Assembly: GCF_914767665.1 (NCBI RefSeq)
Contig: NC_059507.1
Coordinates: 14,322,001-14,386,000 of the forward strand
Reading direction: 5' to 3'
Origin: Harmonia axyridis
Lineage: Eukaryota; Arthropoda; Insecta; Coleoptera; Coccinellidae
Length of the DNA stretch: 64,000 nt
The stretch's first letter is position 1. Every line of letters starts with the position of its first letter. The position numbers and the translations under genes were made by a program. Below, one piece after another: positions 23,064 through 34,722 of this stretch. Below the pieces are notes generated by a model. That model worked only from the letters and a program-made list of their open reading frames with translations, ran no database searches and had not been told where the DNA came from.

Positions 23064-24498
23064 ACTCTTTGCACTCTTTCTATTAAGGAAAGCTTATATT
23101 TGCCATTATTCGATGTATCTAAAAGGATCTCATAGCCAAAATATTTTTTTTCATTTAATGAGATGCTGTAATATAGGTACATATTCATTCCAATGAATTT
23201 TGAATAATTGAAACTTTCTCGAAATAAATTCAATCATTGCATGGAATTCGAAAAATTTCGAAAATCAAATAACGTATCCATTAATGTGCAAAAAAGGTTT
23301 TAATGGCTAATTTATTTTCTATAAACTGTACTCAAATTGAATGTTGCACGGAACATAATCACATTCGTTTTAAACCAATGGTTGCTGACAATGTATGAAA
23401 TTTATCAACAAACAAATACCTACTTGTTACTGACTTATGTTTATATTCCGATTCATAGGTGCAAATGATAATTTTTATCCATACTATGAAGAGTGTTTTC
23501 GATTCATTCTCAAGCAAATCTACTTGTGATTTGAATCATCCAGCGAATACGTCCGCTTTTATAACGTATCATCTCTAGCAAAGATAAAAGATCTGCGAAT
23601 GTAAACAAACTAAGATTACTTTTCCACCGATTCAATTGAATCACAAACGTACACAAAGAATGACACATTGTCGAAATGGGGATCTCCCCAAATCAAACAA
23701 ACTCAAAGAAATCTCGACAGAACGATTAAGAACTAAGTCAAATATACATACGCATCTCATCTAACCATCACCGGAAGCAATGTTCATTCATCGTCATCAC
23801 AACGTTAACACTGTTATCTGAGTTCAGTTTTTCTGACCCCAGCTGTTCATAAACGGAGTCAGCAATGGATTCTCGTGAACTTGGAATCTCTACCCCCACC
23901 ACAGCTACGATTTCGATGATCGATCTCTCGCTGAGCTCTTGCTCCTGACGAAGATGTCATGTGACGTAGTGAGTGCCATTGTTCCATTTGGGAGTTCACG
24001 CGCAAGGCACGTGGCACCTCCTAGTCTGTTCGAGGTCTGGGTTTACCGCTGGTCACGGCTGCGTATAACGAAAACGTGACCTCCATGTGCTTGGAGGAAC
24101 GTCTGGAGCAATGAGCTTTTCCAAGAGAACTTCCGGCCTGTTGCACAACAGATACAGTACATCTCTTACAAGCCAGTTGTTAATGATTTGTCTCTATGAT
24201 TGTTCCTTATGTAAACCAAATGTCTCTTGTATCTTGTCTGAATCTAACGAGTAGTTTTGAACTTTTACGGCGGTAATATTCTATTGAAAATTGGGTTTCT
24301 TTGGTAGGACCACTGCTCTATCGATCTTGAATATTTTTAGAGCTGCGGCTCTGCTTCTTATATCACAAAGTAGAATCATAGCTTCAATTAAACGTTCTTT
24401 ACTTGGTTACTTTGAATCCTAGCTGAAATTCTACGTAGGTATTGTTTATTAATACCCCGTGTATTATTTATTTCAAACAAAATACGCCCCAACCATAA
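23064..24498. other. Intergenic, with a GC-richer island at about 23820-24150
   Basis: Most is AT-rich and featureless. The stretch 23820-24150 is visibly richer in G+C and non-repetitive, and has no long reading frame. It is a candidate promoter or non-coding first exon for the minus-strand MCT gene, whose first coding exon needs an upstream exon. I could not find a convincing donor site, so this is only a suggestion. Confidence 0.4.
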
Positions 24499-25335
24499 GG
24501 CCCAGTTTCACCAAATGCTTTAATCTTGACTTAGCTCTTAAGTGAGGCCTTAGATCACGATTAATGTAATGTAGCGTTTCACCACACTCCAAAGCGCCAT
24601 TTAATCGACCAATCGCGATTTAGCACTAATCGGCCATTTTTGGAGGATTATAACCTTTAAAGTTGAGATTAATAATTATTTATCAGTATGGAACTCTTGT
24701 CTATGTAATTATTTTTCCGGAAATTTCTAATTTTTGGGTCAATTTTATCAAAATATGACTATATGTATAGGCTCAATATTTCCCATTTAAAATACACGTA
24801 AACTTTGTTTTTGTGTTTTATGAAATTTATTGCAAAGAATAATTTATTGATATGTTTGATTGAAATATTATTTAAGAAGCAGTTAAACTTGTTTATAAAA
24901 ATAAATAAGTTAATAAAATTACTTATGTAGTTTTTTTTCCAGAATGTGTGGTTTTGTGAAATGGGATAATTTATTTTTAACTTCTGCAAGTTTCCGACAT
25001 TTCGAAACACATCACTCGACATTTTCGGCAAAAATTAACTTTGTTTTTTGTTTACAAGATGACAAATGTTTTGAAATGTTATAAGTTATGAATGAATGAC
25101 ACCTGACACCTAGCGCCAATGGTGGTCATCACTGCTAATACGATACAGAACACTATTATAACTCTTTGTTCACAACGTTGCCAAATGGTCTGACTATTTA
25201 ATCGCGATTTGGTTAATCGCGATCATCTTTGGACGGGTTGATGCATGGTGAAACAGAAAACACTGTTAAGCCTGCTTTAGTAACAAGCGGAGTTTAATCA
25301 ATCTGGGATCAAGTGCTGTTTGGTGAAACTGGGCC
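24499..25335. mobile_element. Harbinger-like non-autonomous element (837 bp)
   Basis: The ends GGCCCAGTTTCACCAAA and TTTGGTGAAACTGGGCC are exact inverted repeats. A 3-bp TAA duplication flanks the element (24496-24498 and 25336-25338), which fits the TWA preference of PIF/Harbinger elements. Weaker inverted similarity continues inward on both sides, including several ATCGCGATT motifs. No transposase or Myb-like protein could be recognised. A 90-residue minus-strand reading frame inside (25031-24759) is AT-rich and unassigned. Confidence 0.82.
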
Positions 25336-25372
25336 TAAGAGTTGTTAAAAATCCAGAGATTTACTAGATTTA

Positions 25373-26205
25373 TTAGGTGTACAACTTTGCTTTCGCTGTT
25401 TTGCAATAGATGGCTGTAGCGGTAAGTAGTAAGTCGATATAAATAGATCGTAAATGTCGAACAATAAGCTTAGGTATTTGTAAACATAACGCCATCGAAA
25501 TATTGGTCGATTTGTGTCTGCATTATGAAGTTATCCTCGATTGAACATGTCAGCTAACGAGCAAAATTCTCGTTATTTGCGGGAGTTTTTCATCTTCTGC
25601 TTCAATATGAAGAAATCTGCGGCTAAGGCTCATCCAATGCTCTCAAAAAGCTATGGGGAGGCCACTATTAGTGAAAGAACGTGCCGACTGCCGAGAGCGG
25701 TTTCAACGCTTCAAGAACGGTGAATTTGACGTCGGAGATCAGCATGGCGGTGGAAGAGAGAAGATTTTCGAAGATTGGAGACATTACTTGATCAAGACTC
25801 GTGTCAAATGCAACAAGAATCGGCAGGATCATTGAGAGTAACGCAACAAGCCATTTCAAAACACTTGAAATCATGAGAATGATTCAGAAATAAGGAAATT
25901 GGGTGCTGTACGAGTTGAAGCCGAGAGATGTTGAACGGCGTTTGTTTGCTTGTGAACAGCTGCTTGCAAGGCAGGGATTTCTGCATCGCTTTGTGACTAA
26001 AGACGAAAAATGAGTTCATTACGATAATTCTAAGCGCAGAAAATCCTGGGGATATCCCGGCCATGCTTCCACGTCGACGGCCAAACCGAATATTCACGGT
26101 TCCAAGGTCATGTATTTGGTGGGATCATTGGGCGTAGTGTATTATGAGTTGGTAAAACCGACTGAAACAGGCGATCGTTATCGAACGGAATTAATGCTTT
26201 TGAAA
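25373..26205 (+). mobile_element. Mariner copy, 3'-truncated
   Basis: The 5' end TTAGGTGTACAACTTTGC is a typical mariner end. The plus strand encodes, with several frameshifts, a recognisable transposase: EQNSRYLREFFIFCFNMKKS, then SERTCR, GEFDVGDQHGGGREKIFED, YELKPRDVERRLFACEQLL and a VVYYELVKPTETGDRY-like block. The homology stops soon after, with no 3' inverted repeat, so the copy lost its end. It belongs to the same family as the copy at 49644-50640, which has lost the opposite end. Confidence 0.88.
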
Positions 26206-26936
26206 TATTATTGTTGGAAAACACTTCTGACTTCACCAGAAAGGTACTTGATGTGTGAGATACAATTGTCTCCGTAGAATATTGATGTTGAATTAGTTCT
26301 CGTTGAAAATAAACTGAAAGAAGTCAGAAAATAGAATATAATTTATATTTGTCGAAAAGACTTACCTAAAAAACTATCAATAAACATGACATTCCGAAGA
26401 TTAAGTTTGAATATCCACTCTTGTTTCAGTGTAGTGAAGGTTTTCATAATAGGCGTAGTACCTACTACCTGACTTGGGTATGTAAATGGAATCATGGAAC
26501 CGTTGTGTTGATATTTTTACTGTGAAGAAATCAGCTAATTAACTTTTAAACAACAAGAATATTATGCAGGTTGCGTATAGTTGAGATAATGGTTCACTTT
26601 ATGGTGTGCTCGATCTGATGTTCTTAGCGAACTAGTTTATTATTTATGGGATGGATCTGTTATTAGAGAGGTTTATAGAGCGATCAATTTCACTCTCATA
26701 ACGGATTGAAAAATCTGAATTATTTTCCTTTTCTTATTAAATAAATGTTCATCACATTGTATCCAGGGTGCATCAGGTATTAGATCAAATAATTCAGGGA
26801 GAATATTCTCAGAAAAGATCAGTTATTACATAGTTTGCCTTTAATCACATAAACATAGAATTCAGGTTTCACACAGAATTAAAAGAATGGTAGTCAATAG
26901 AAAAAAAAACACGAAAAAACTTTGAAATCCTGACAA
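26206..26936. other. Intergenic, CFAP298 downstream region
   Basis: AT-rich DNA downstream of the CFAP298 stop codon. No clear AATAAA is seen close to that stop on the minus strand, and no coding or repeat structure was recognised. Confidence 0.5.
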
Positions 26937-29900
26937 TTATTTAGTTTTTCTTCCGGGCCTCCAAGATATATTCGTTAAACCATGGAAACTTCTCTTCATA
27001 CTGCCCTGATCAGCCCATTCTGAATTGAGATAAGAATCATCATCATCTGCAGTTAGTTTTTTCAATTCTTCCTGTTTTCTGTAGGCATGCATCATCATTT
27101 GCTTCCTTTCTTCATCGTTCATAATTGGTTCCCTTGCTGGTGCTCCTGATCCCTTCTTGCTGAGCTTCATAATCACCTGAAATTTGATTTTCAAAAATGT
27201 TAATGAACTGTTTAATGCATATGCTTATGGTTCTGATGAAAATCTTCTACATGCAATATAGAATATACTGAGCATATTCAAAATAGAATATACTGAGCAT
27301 ATTCAAAATAGAATATACTGAGCATATTCAAAAGCAAGAGTACTGATGGAGAGTCAAATAACAAATCAAAAATGAAATTTTCAATTAAAAGATGCAAACA
27401 AAAATTAAATTAATTGGACGTTTCACCTAATTAAATGTACGAAAGTTTCCCCTTGATTAGAAATGCACAGTTCTATCGTATGTTCTAAATTCTAAAGCAA
27501 CAAAATGTTTTCAGTTTTTCAAGAAGATTAATATTCTTCAGAGGAAAATTTATACTCCCTATTCAAAAAATCTACTTGTTCTTAAAAAACCTTGAAATAA
27601 AACTCGAAGTTCATATTGAATTAGAAAATTTGATCAATGTCTGAAGTTAATTATAAAAGCATAATATTTTATGGCTAATAGCATTGTTTAAGGAGAAGAT
27701 AGTTGGTTACTCGCCCTGCAAAGGGCATTGGATGTGCGTATGTGGCGGTACCTATTAGAATTATGTGGCAAACTCAGAATTTTTGGGGTCCATCCTAATG
27801 CGCCCTCTAGGCGGCTATTTCTATAATCATTTGTCGGTAAAGAGGTTTCTACATTGGGTACAAAACTTGACGTGAAGAGTAAATAATCGGAGCCAAGTAA
27901 AGTAGAAACACTTCGATGTTTATGACCCAGGTTTCGAGCTTGGGATTTTATTGCTTTGGTCGTAACGGGGATTGTTTTTGTTATGGGATTTCGCTCATTC
28001 TTACATACAGTTAGAAGGCTTCAAAAAGACGGATTTTCAAGAATTTTTTTCGCGCAGACTATTCAATTTATTAATTTGAAAATTGGTGTACATATTATAA
28101 TAACCTTATAATATATTAACATATTTTTTATTTGTCAAAATAATCTTCGCGAATGTTGCTATCGCCGATCTCCTAGAGCTCCGCAAAAAAAAACCAATTT
28201 TGCGGTGATCACGATATCTCTGGACCGGATTATCTGAAATGAAAATCGTGAAGGGAATGTATGATCTGATTTGCGTTTGAAAAGAAATACTGTGATTGGA
28301 GAAAAATAAGTATAAGACTATTTTTTAGTTTTTCGAAAAGAGAATTTTAAATTTAATTAATTGATTATGTAAAATTGTTATCAGTGAATAGTTTCATGTC
28401 AAGGTTATCTACCTCAAATAGGTAACTAAAATATTGGAATACTGCCAAAAGAAAAAGAAAATTTGATTTAAAAAAACTATTCTCTTTTTTGTGAAAATCT
28501 CATTTGTTTTGTGATAGGACGTGAATGTTTAATTTATGAATATACATATAAGACTTTTTCAGCTGAATATTTGATTCAAATTATATCGAATTTTGGTTTG
28601 CAAAGAGATTTTTCATGAAAAATAAAATTATAAAATTCCATATAAGTTTCCCCTCTCAGATCGGCGTTAAGCATTGAATAATATTGCTCAGGGCCCCCGC
28701 AAGGGACATCAACGCCCGCGTGCGGAACATATTTTGGCGCCCCTCGAAGGGGGAGGTGGAGAAAAGTACTACTGTATAATCGGAAATTTTTTTTTTTGAA
28801 GTTTTGTTGAGAATTTAGTATAGAATGGTTGAAAATCTATCAGCAACCTTCATTGCCTTAAGAACTTTATGGTGTTATTTGTAACATAATACATTTCAAA
28901 TGTGTTTCAAAACTTAAGCTGTATTCTTCTATAAATTATTCATAAAGGCATAAACATTTAATTAGGATCAATCCAGAAATTGAATGGATGTTTTTCTAGA
29001 TTTGGCTGCTGCAAATTCTTTTATATTATCAATCAATCAATTTTATCGAGTATCTCTTGCTCTATATCTAAGATTGCTAATCCAGAAAATCTTTCTCGAG
29101 ACATGGTAGACTTCAAATAGTTTTTAAAAATTTTTAATTCAGTGAATGATCTCGCACCAGAAGCAACAGACACAGGACGCAGGTAAAGTGAGAAGGATTC
29201 TTGAGGCAATACTAAGATTCGGTAGAGAAGAAGTTAGATTATTTTCAAAAATATATTGTAGAATTTCAAGAGGATTTTCGCTTCAGATAATGAAAACAAT
29301 CCTAGGGCTCTTATCTCGTTGAATAAATCATTTTCTTTCATTTCAGTCTCGTTTTTTCATGTCATCAGTTAGCTTTTGTTGAAGAGCATGACAGCATTTC
29401 AATAGATATTTGTCATTTAATTTAAGAATATCACAAATAAAACAAAAAACGTTAACGTTATCTACTATTTAAGGAACTAAGTGTTTGATCCATTATTTTC
29501 TAAAAGAAATTTATTTTAAAAGCGATTTTTGGATCTTCCGTCTGTTCATAATCGAACAATTTTGGTTTATACTTTCGTCTTACAGTATATAATGGAGAAA
29601 AATCTTGAGCTATCTCAAGAACAGCCGCTAGTTTTCCAGCTCCCGCAAGTTTTTCCTCGAGAACATTATCATCCCTACAATTTTTGAAATGATCAACTAA
29701 ATTCTTCAAATGGTTTTGGCACACTTTAATGTCAATCGCTACACTTTGCATCATGTTGCTTACAATATTAATCTGGAATGAAACGTCATAAGAAATTATG
29801 ATACTTCAAATAAATTTAAAAGAATGAATATTTAATAAAAGAGAACTTGCTTTATGTCTAGTTTTTATGTTGAAAGTATCATTTTCTGTTATTTCTAAAA

Positions 29901-32900
29901 GGCTATCACATATTTGAATAAAATGAATCTTTAGCATCGATTCTACTTGACCATCTAGTATCACTTAGGGGTTTTAGACGTAACTGAGGCATGGGCGCCC
30001 GCAGAAATTTTTCTCAGGGGGGGCAAAATGAAAATTATTGAAAAACGACCAGGCGTCCATGATTGTCGTAGGCGACATCAGTATTCCGTTTCTTTCTATT
30101 TCTGTATTTATATTTATCACCAGCGTCTACTCTCAATTTCAAAAGATCATTAAAAGTGGTACAGGGTGGACAAAATACAATAGTTTCGTGTGTGCTCATT
30201 AAATAACGCATAACATTCTTTATTAGTTAAATTAACAATATTATTAAAACTTTTCACGAAATTTATCCGGCAAAAAAGTGACTATACTTTTTTCCCGGAT
30301 ATATGTATAATCTTTACACTCACTTTTTTCCCGGGAAAAAAGTAATTTCGAGAAAGTTATATTTTGTTACCTGTCAACAGAGATAGAATGTCTAATTTTT
30401 TTCCCGTGCCAAATTTTTTTTTTATTTCAGTCTGAAGGTAGGGCGACGAAGCTTTTAAAACAATATTATGACCAAAAATACGATTCGAACAATAGCTCTA
30501 CCCTCAGAGTAAGAAGTAAACAGTTTACTTCTTACTCTGAGGCTCTACCCTTTTTCATGCAGCTAGCCGGCATGCGGCAAGGGTAATAAAAATGTATTGC
30601 GGCCAAGAGAATTTCTTCCGATGCCTGCTCGACGACAGAAAGATAAAGATTGAACAAGAAACGCACTAGAGACATCTGTTGTTCACCATACCCAAAAATT
30701 AATACTCGTCTGAATTTTCAACATTGCACATAGGCAACCCATCATGTTGGGCCTCTTCCGGAGTGGCGCCCTCTAACGATATTGCCCAATTTCCTCCAAT
30801 GATATTTGAACCGAAGTAACTAACTATCTTCTCCTTAAACAATGCTAATAGACACAATTTTTCAATTCCGGAAGCTTATTCTTTAAACGTTTACACAAAC
30901 CAGTCACTACACCGATACGGGGAGACAGAGTTTTTGCTGAGGTTTTTATCTGTTCTCTTGTATCATACGTTGAAATGTATGATGCCCCGTTACATTTCCT
31001 CTGCTAATACTGAGATTCATCGACACATATGCTTGATTGTTTGAAATTAATATTTTGTATTGCTCTTTCTCAAAAGAATATATATACAGGGTGTAACCAA
31101 ATAAGTGTAAAACATTTAAGGAGGTGATTCCTCATCAAAAAAAAGATAGGGTCTTTCATATAAAGAAATTTCATTGGAGCATCCCTTGTTAAGATACAGC
31201 CCTTTACTCGGGGTACATAAAATTTGTATAACAAATTTTTTTACAAGCACTAAAAGAGTAACAACATTGAAATTGACCTGACGTTTTCTACTACCAAAAA
31301 GACACTTAGCCAGTTATTTATTTGGTTTACCCCATGGTTGTGAGGGGTGGAAAACGCATCCCCTAAAATTTATTTCCAATGTAACTTTTTGTCTTATTAT
31401 TCGTTTACCATTTAAAAATTTATTTTCGATAGCCTGTTTCATTCTTAACAAAAAATGTCTCTTGTGTGTTTTGCCCAAAATGAACCAGTTCGCAGCAAGA
31501 AATTATTTCACGAACAACTACAGAGATACATCGTCATCATAACTGCGAAAATACGAAACTAATCTATCTATTAGGTCGCTATTAGCGTTTTCAAACCTTT
31601 ACAACCATGGGGTAAACCAAATAAATTACTGGCTAAGTGTCTTTTTGTTACTAGAAAACGTCAGGTTAATTTCAATATTGTAACTTTTTTTGTGAAAAAA
31701 ATTTTTATACAAATTTTATGTACCCCCTTTAAGGTGCTGTATCTTAACAAGGGATGGTCCAATGAAGTTTCTTTATATGAAAGATCCTATCTTTTTTTCG
31801 ATGAGGAATTACCTCCCTAAATGTTTTACACTTATTTAGTTACACCCTGTATATATATAGTTGGTGAGAACGCTGGACTAGTGATTCGGAGGTTGCGGGT
31901 TCTAGTCCCGCTGGAGGAAGTACTTTTTCCAAAAATTTTCTGTTAGCCATCAAACATAATGGTGTCATATTGAATATCGATGCCCCTCTGAAGACTAAAA
32001 AAGTTTCATTTGAAACATTTTTTGATCCAGACTCTTTCCAAGGCGTTATATCAGTGGATATTTTAAAATGGGTCAACGTGTATAATTTATATAAATGATA
32101 GAGGTATATATTCCAACCTTGCAGTTCTCCACTTTTCCAACATAATCAGCAACGGTCTTATCTCTGAACATTTCTTTTCCACAAAACCATAGCTGAGCAG
32201 TGACGGGATCAATGACATCAAGAGATGCCTGGGTGCCAGTGAGATCTTCTATGTTCTCGAACTCCATCCTGATGACGTCATGCGGTGGCAACTTCATGGG
32301 GTAAACGATGGTGATGGCTCCCTTGAGGATGTTCAAGGCCTCTTGGACGATCTTCATGGTCATCACTTTTCCCAAGGGTACTAGATTCTTCGAAATCATT
32401 TCTTTGGCGTCGGCTATTGCCTTGTTCAGTACATCTTGCATGTCTTTCTTGGGCTGACGACCGTTCCTTCTGCCTATGGGATCTTTGTTGAGAATGAAGC
32501 CTCCGCTTGGTATGCACCTTAGATAGAAAAATTAGCGATTCAAGAAATGAACTGATTATATCATTATTTGAAGTCTTATTACTTATAGGTATATTAACTC
32601 TCATAATTTCTGCGTTCTTTTTCGATTTTGCCCAAATACCACGTCACTCATTAACTCTCAGGCCTGATGGCACATCCAGTGTTGAATCAGTTTTTTTCTG
32701 GTTAGTACGAAAACGAAATATCATAATATTGAAGGTTGAGTGGGAAAAAATACTTATCAATTGCTCGATAAGTTTATTCAGACTCTGCTCCATCGACAAT
32801 AACGGTTGAAAGGTGGTAAGCTGACTTTAAACTTCGTAGAAGTACCTCCGAGGATGCTGAATGAAATATTCGGCAGTTATTTCATAAAACATCAAAAAAG

Positions 32901-34047
32901 TTGACGAAATGGTTTTTTGCGATGGTAAATTGATGTTCCACGAGATAGCTTTGATGTTGAAGATATCGAAATGCAGTGAATTCGCTATTTTGTGTGAACA
33001 TTTGTCCATGACAAAGATCTGCTTAAGTTGGTACCACGTTTCTAACCAATGAAGGAATGCCAAGATGCAAAAAGATTCGAAAGAGAAAAATTGGATGTAG
33101 AATTAATGATTTGGTGCCGATGTAAGTACTTATAATATATTGTAAATTTTAACTATTCAATCATGCCTTTATTATTTTTTAATGCTCCCTTTTTAAGTTG
33201 TGGATTTCAGAATGACTGAAACTATTGAAATACCCAAATCGATAATACTTATTCAATAGATCCCAGCAAATGCACTAATTTCAGTATGATTACTTTTTTC
33301 TCTTCTCTTTCTCGTTTTTCTAGTTATTATACCTATTTACTTAGTCAATGCAAATGGTGAATGCGCATAAGATGGAAATTTTTTTAAATATTGGCTCTAT
33401 TGAAGTTAAAATAACCTCATATAGGTACCTAACATAATCAGTGAAACATGTTGTGAGTGTCCTTCATAAGAATTATTAATTACGAAAATTACTAAAGTCT
33501 TTCCGATATCAAAAGATTTCCACAAAGTTGAGGTGGTCATTTGAAACTAATCTGCTAAAAAAATTAAACAGGTTGACCATGAAATTTAAAAATCTTCAAA
33601 AAACTAATTACGTATACTTTTCAACTTATTAAATCATTAAAAGAAATTTCAATATCAGTGCTCAATCCCTCAATCAGAAGAAACATTCGTAACCAAACAA
33701 AGTGCTTAGAATAGGTACAACTCAAACCTCAGCTATATTTTTGTTGCTTCTGAAGACATACAAAAAAAGCTAAAAGCCATTTATTTTCTAAATATAACTC
33801 ACTTTTCTTCATATGGATCTACCAATTTCATTTCTTCTACTTGTTCGAGTGTTAAACCCAGTATTTCAGGTGGATACAAGATGCCATGCTTGGCTAGTTC
33901 TGAAATTTCACTACACACCCTTTGTATCTTCAGTCTACCATTGTAAATAGCAACTATGTTGTTGATAAGATCATCCACAGATGTTTTAAGAGTTGTTTCA
34001 TGTAGAAACTGACTGTCGTCTTTTTGTTTTACGTGAACGATCACCAT
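26937..34047 (-). CDS. CFAP298: CFAP298 (kurly/C21orf59 homologue), axonemal dynein assembly factor
   Basis: Three exons on the minus strand, 34047-33803, 32517-32118 and 27176-26937, join in phase to 294 residues, close to the 290 of the human protein. Conserved blocks run in family order: HVKQKDDSQFLHET and YNGRLKIQRVCSEISELAKHG in exon 1. Exon 2 has the exon-junction KCIPSGGF, DPIGRRNG, IVYPMKLPPHDVIRMEFEN and EDLTGTQASLDVI. Exon 3 has GSGAPAREPIMNDEERKQMM, DDDSYLNSEWAD and FHGLTNISWRP. The family is needed for outer and inner dynein arm assembly and for cilium polarity. In insects its likely sites of action are sperm flagella and ciliated sensory neurons. Start ATG 34047 is followed directly by the conserved N-terminus. 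The second intron is 4.9 kb and full of transposons. Confidence 0.96.
27258..27332. repeat. 25-bp x 3 minisatellite
   Basis: Three tandem 25-bp units beginning ATAGAATATACTGAGCATAT are essentially identical. They lie in the last intron of CFAP298, about 80 bp upstream (in transcription) of the final exon's acceptor. Confidence 0.95.
28980..29755 (-). pseudogene. hAT-family transposase remnant (ZMYM1/DUF4371-like)
   Basis: The minus strand reads CQNHLKNLVDHFKNCRDDNV followed by RRKYKPKLFDYEQTEDPKIA and FKINFF, typical of the middle of hAT transposases related to zinc finger MYM-type proteins. Downstream, in broken frames, come LPNLSIASRILLTLPAS and a degraded RSFSKLK...LRS-type dimerisation region. 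There are multiple stops and frameshifts. A possible 3' end motif CAGGGCCCCCGC sits at 28689; the 5' end is unclear. Confidence 0.78.
30502..30542. repeat. 41-bp perfect palindrome flanked by a direct repeat
   Basis: CCTCAGAGTAAGAAGTAAAC (30502-30521), then A, then the exact reverse complement (30523-30542). The 9-mer GCTCTACCC is present on both sides (30495-30503 and 30542-30550). The arrangement fits a template-switch inversion event. Confidence 0.95.
31076..31858. mobile_element. Foldback element with long inverted repeats, ACAGGGTG type
   Basis: The left arm, starting TATATACAGGGTGTAACC, is inverted at the right as GGTTACACCCTGTATATA-like sequence. Arms of about 190 bp match with few differences (for example TTCTTTATATGAAAGATCCT). 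Inner arms match as well: ACCCCATGG..., GGTTTACCCC and CTGGCTAAGTGTCTTTTTG. The loop of about 200 bp is AT-rich and has no reading frame of note. It sits in the last CFAP298 intron and abuts a tRNA-like SINE head at 31861. Confidence 0.85.
31861..31925 (+). repeat. tRNA-derived SINE head, partial
   Basis: CGCTGGACTAGTGATTC and GGTTGCGGGTTCTAGTCCC resemble the anticodon arm and the T arm with RNA polymerase III B box of a tRNA. The A-box half is missing, cut off where the foldback element ends. The tail GGAAGTACTTTTTCC is shared with the copy at 35762-35842. Confidence 0.65.
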
Positions 34048-34722
34048 TTTTGAGATTCAGATTGACAATAACGACAAGAGCGAGCATAGATATTGACATC
34101 AATTTGTATTTTATCGATCAAACTTTCCATAGCGACACTTGTGAGATCTGCTTTTGTTGTTATTGATGAAGTGAATAATGAATACCCACTGGATATACAC
34201 GTCGGCAATATTAGGGGAACATACAACGAAGTTTGTAGTTTATTTTCTCTTAAATCTTTCTGTCGAGTTTAGCAATAATTTTTTTTTTTCGATTTTAACT
34301 TGATTCTTCGAGATCATAACTGTTCAGTTGGCATCCTTAGTTACCTCGTTATTGCAGGGGAGAACAAAAAAGTGAAAAATAATCTTTTATTTAGAACACC
34401 CTGTGCTGTGAATCGTTCACAGCCGAGAATGTTTACAAACGCTCTGATGTTGCCACTTCTTTCCTGAACATTTCTCAATTTTGAGAGAGATAAGAGAATT
34501 TTTGTAAATGGTTTCAGTACTTTGTAGTAGTTGTAGGATTTGTAACAGTATTTTTCACCATTAATTACGTATATCTTTCCTATAGCTTAAGAGCTTACTT
34601 AAAGGTGATAGTGAAACTAATACGAAATGTTCATTTGCTTTATTCTATAAATGAAATACAGTGAAATTGATAATAATAGAAACATGCATCACCTTCATCT
34701 CAAAAGTTCATTGCTTGAGGTT

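Larger units (their letters stand above)
27682..30844. mobile_element. 3.16-kb TIR transposon of unknown superfamily with 7-bp duplication
   Basis: The left end CATTGTTTAAGGAGAAGATA and the right end (reverse complement, same sequence) form inverted repeats of about 29 bp with one or two mismatches. CTAATAG flanks both sides (27675-27681 and 30845-30851) as an apparent target-site duplication. The interior contains a degenerate hAT-type transposase region (28980-29760), a GC-rich hAT-like end at 28689 and a 41-bp palindrome. It also has GCGCCCTCTA motifs near each end in opposite orientation. Because the hAT piece has its own end motif, it may be a second element nested inside. The outer superfamily is not assigned. 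Confidence 0.72.

Noticed and set aside
31861..31925. Possible tRNA gene
   Set aside because: Only the anticodon and T arms are present, the A-box half is absent, and the tail is shared with another copy, so it is a SINE fragment.
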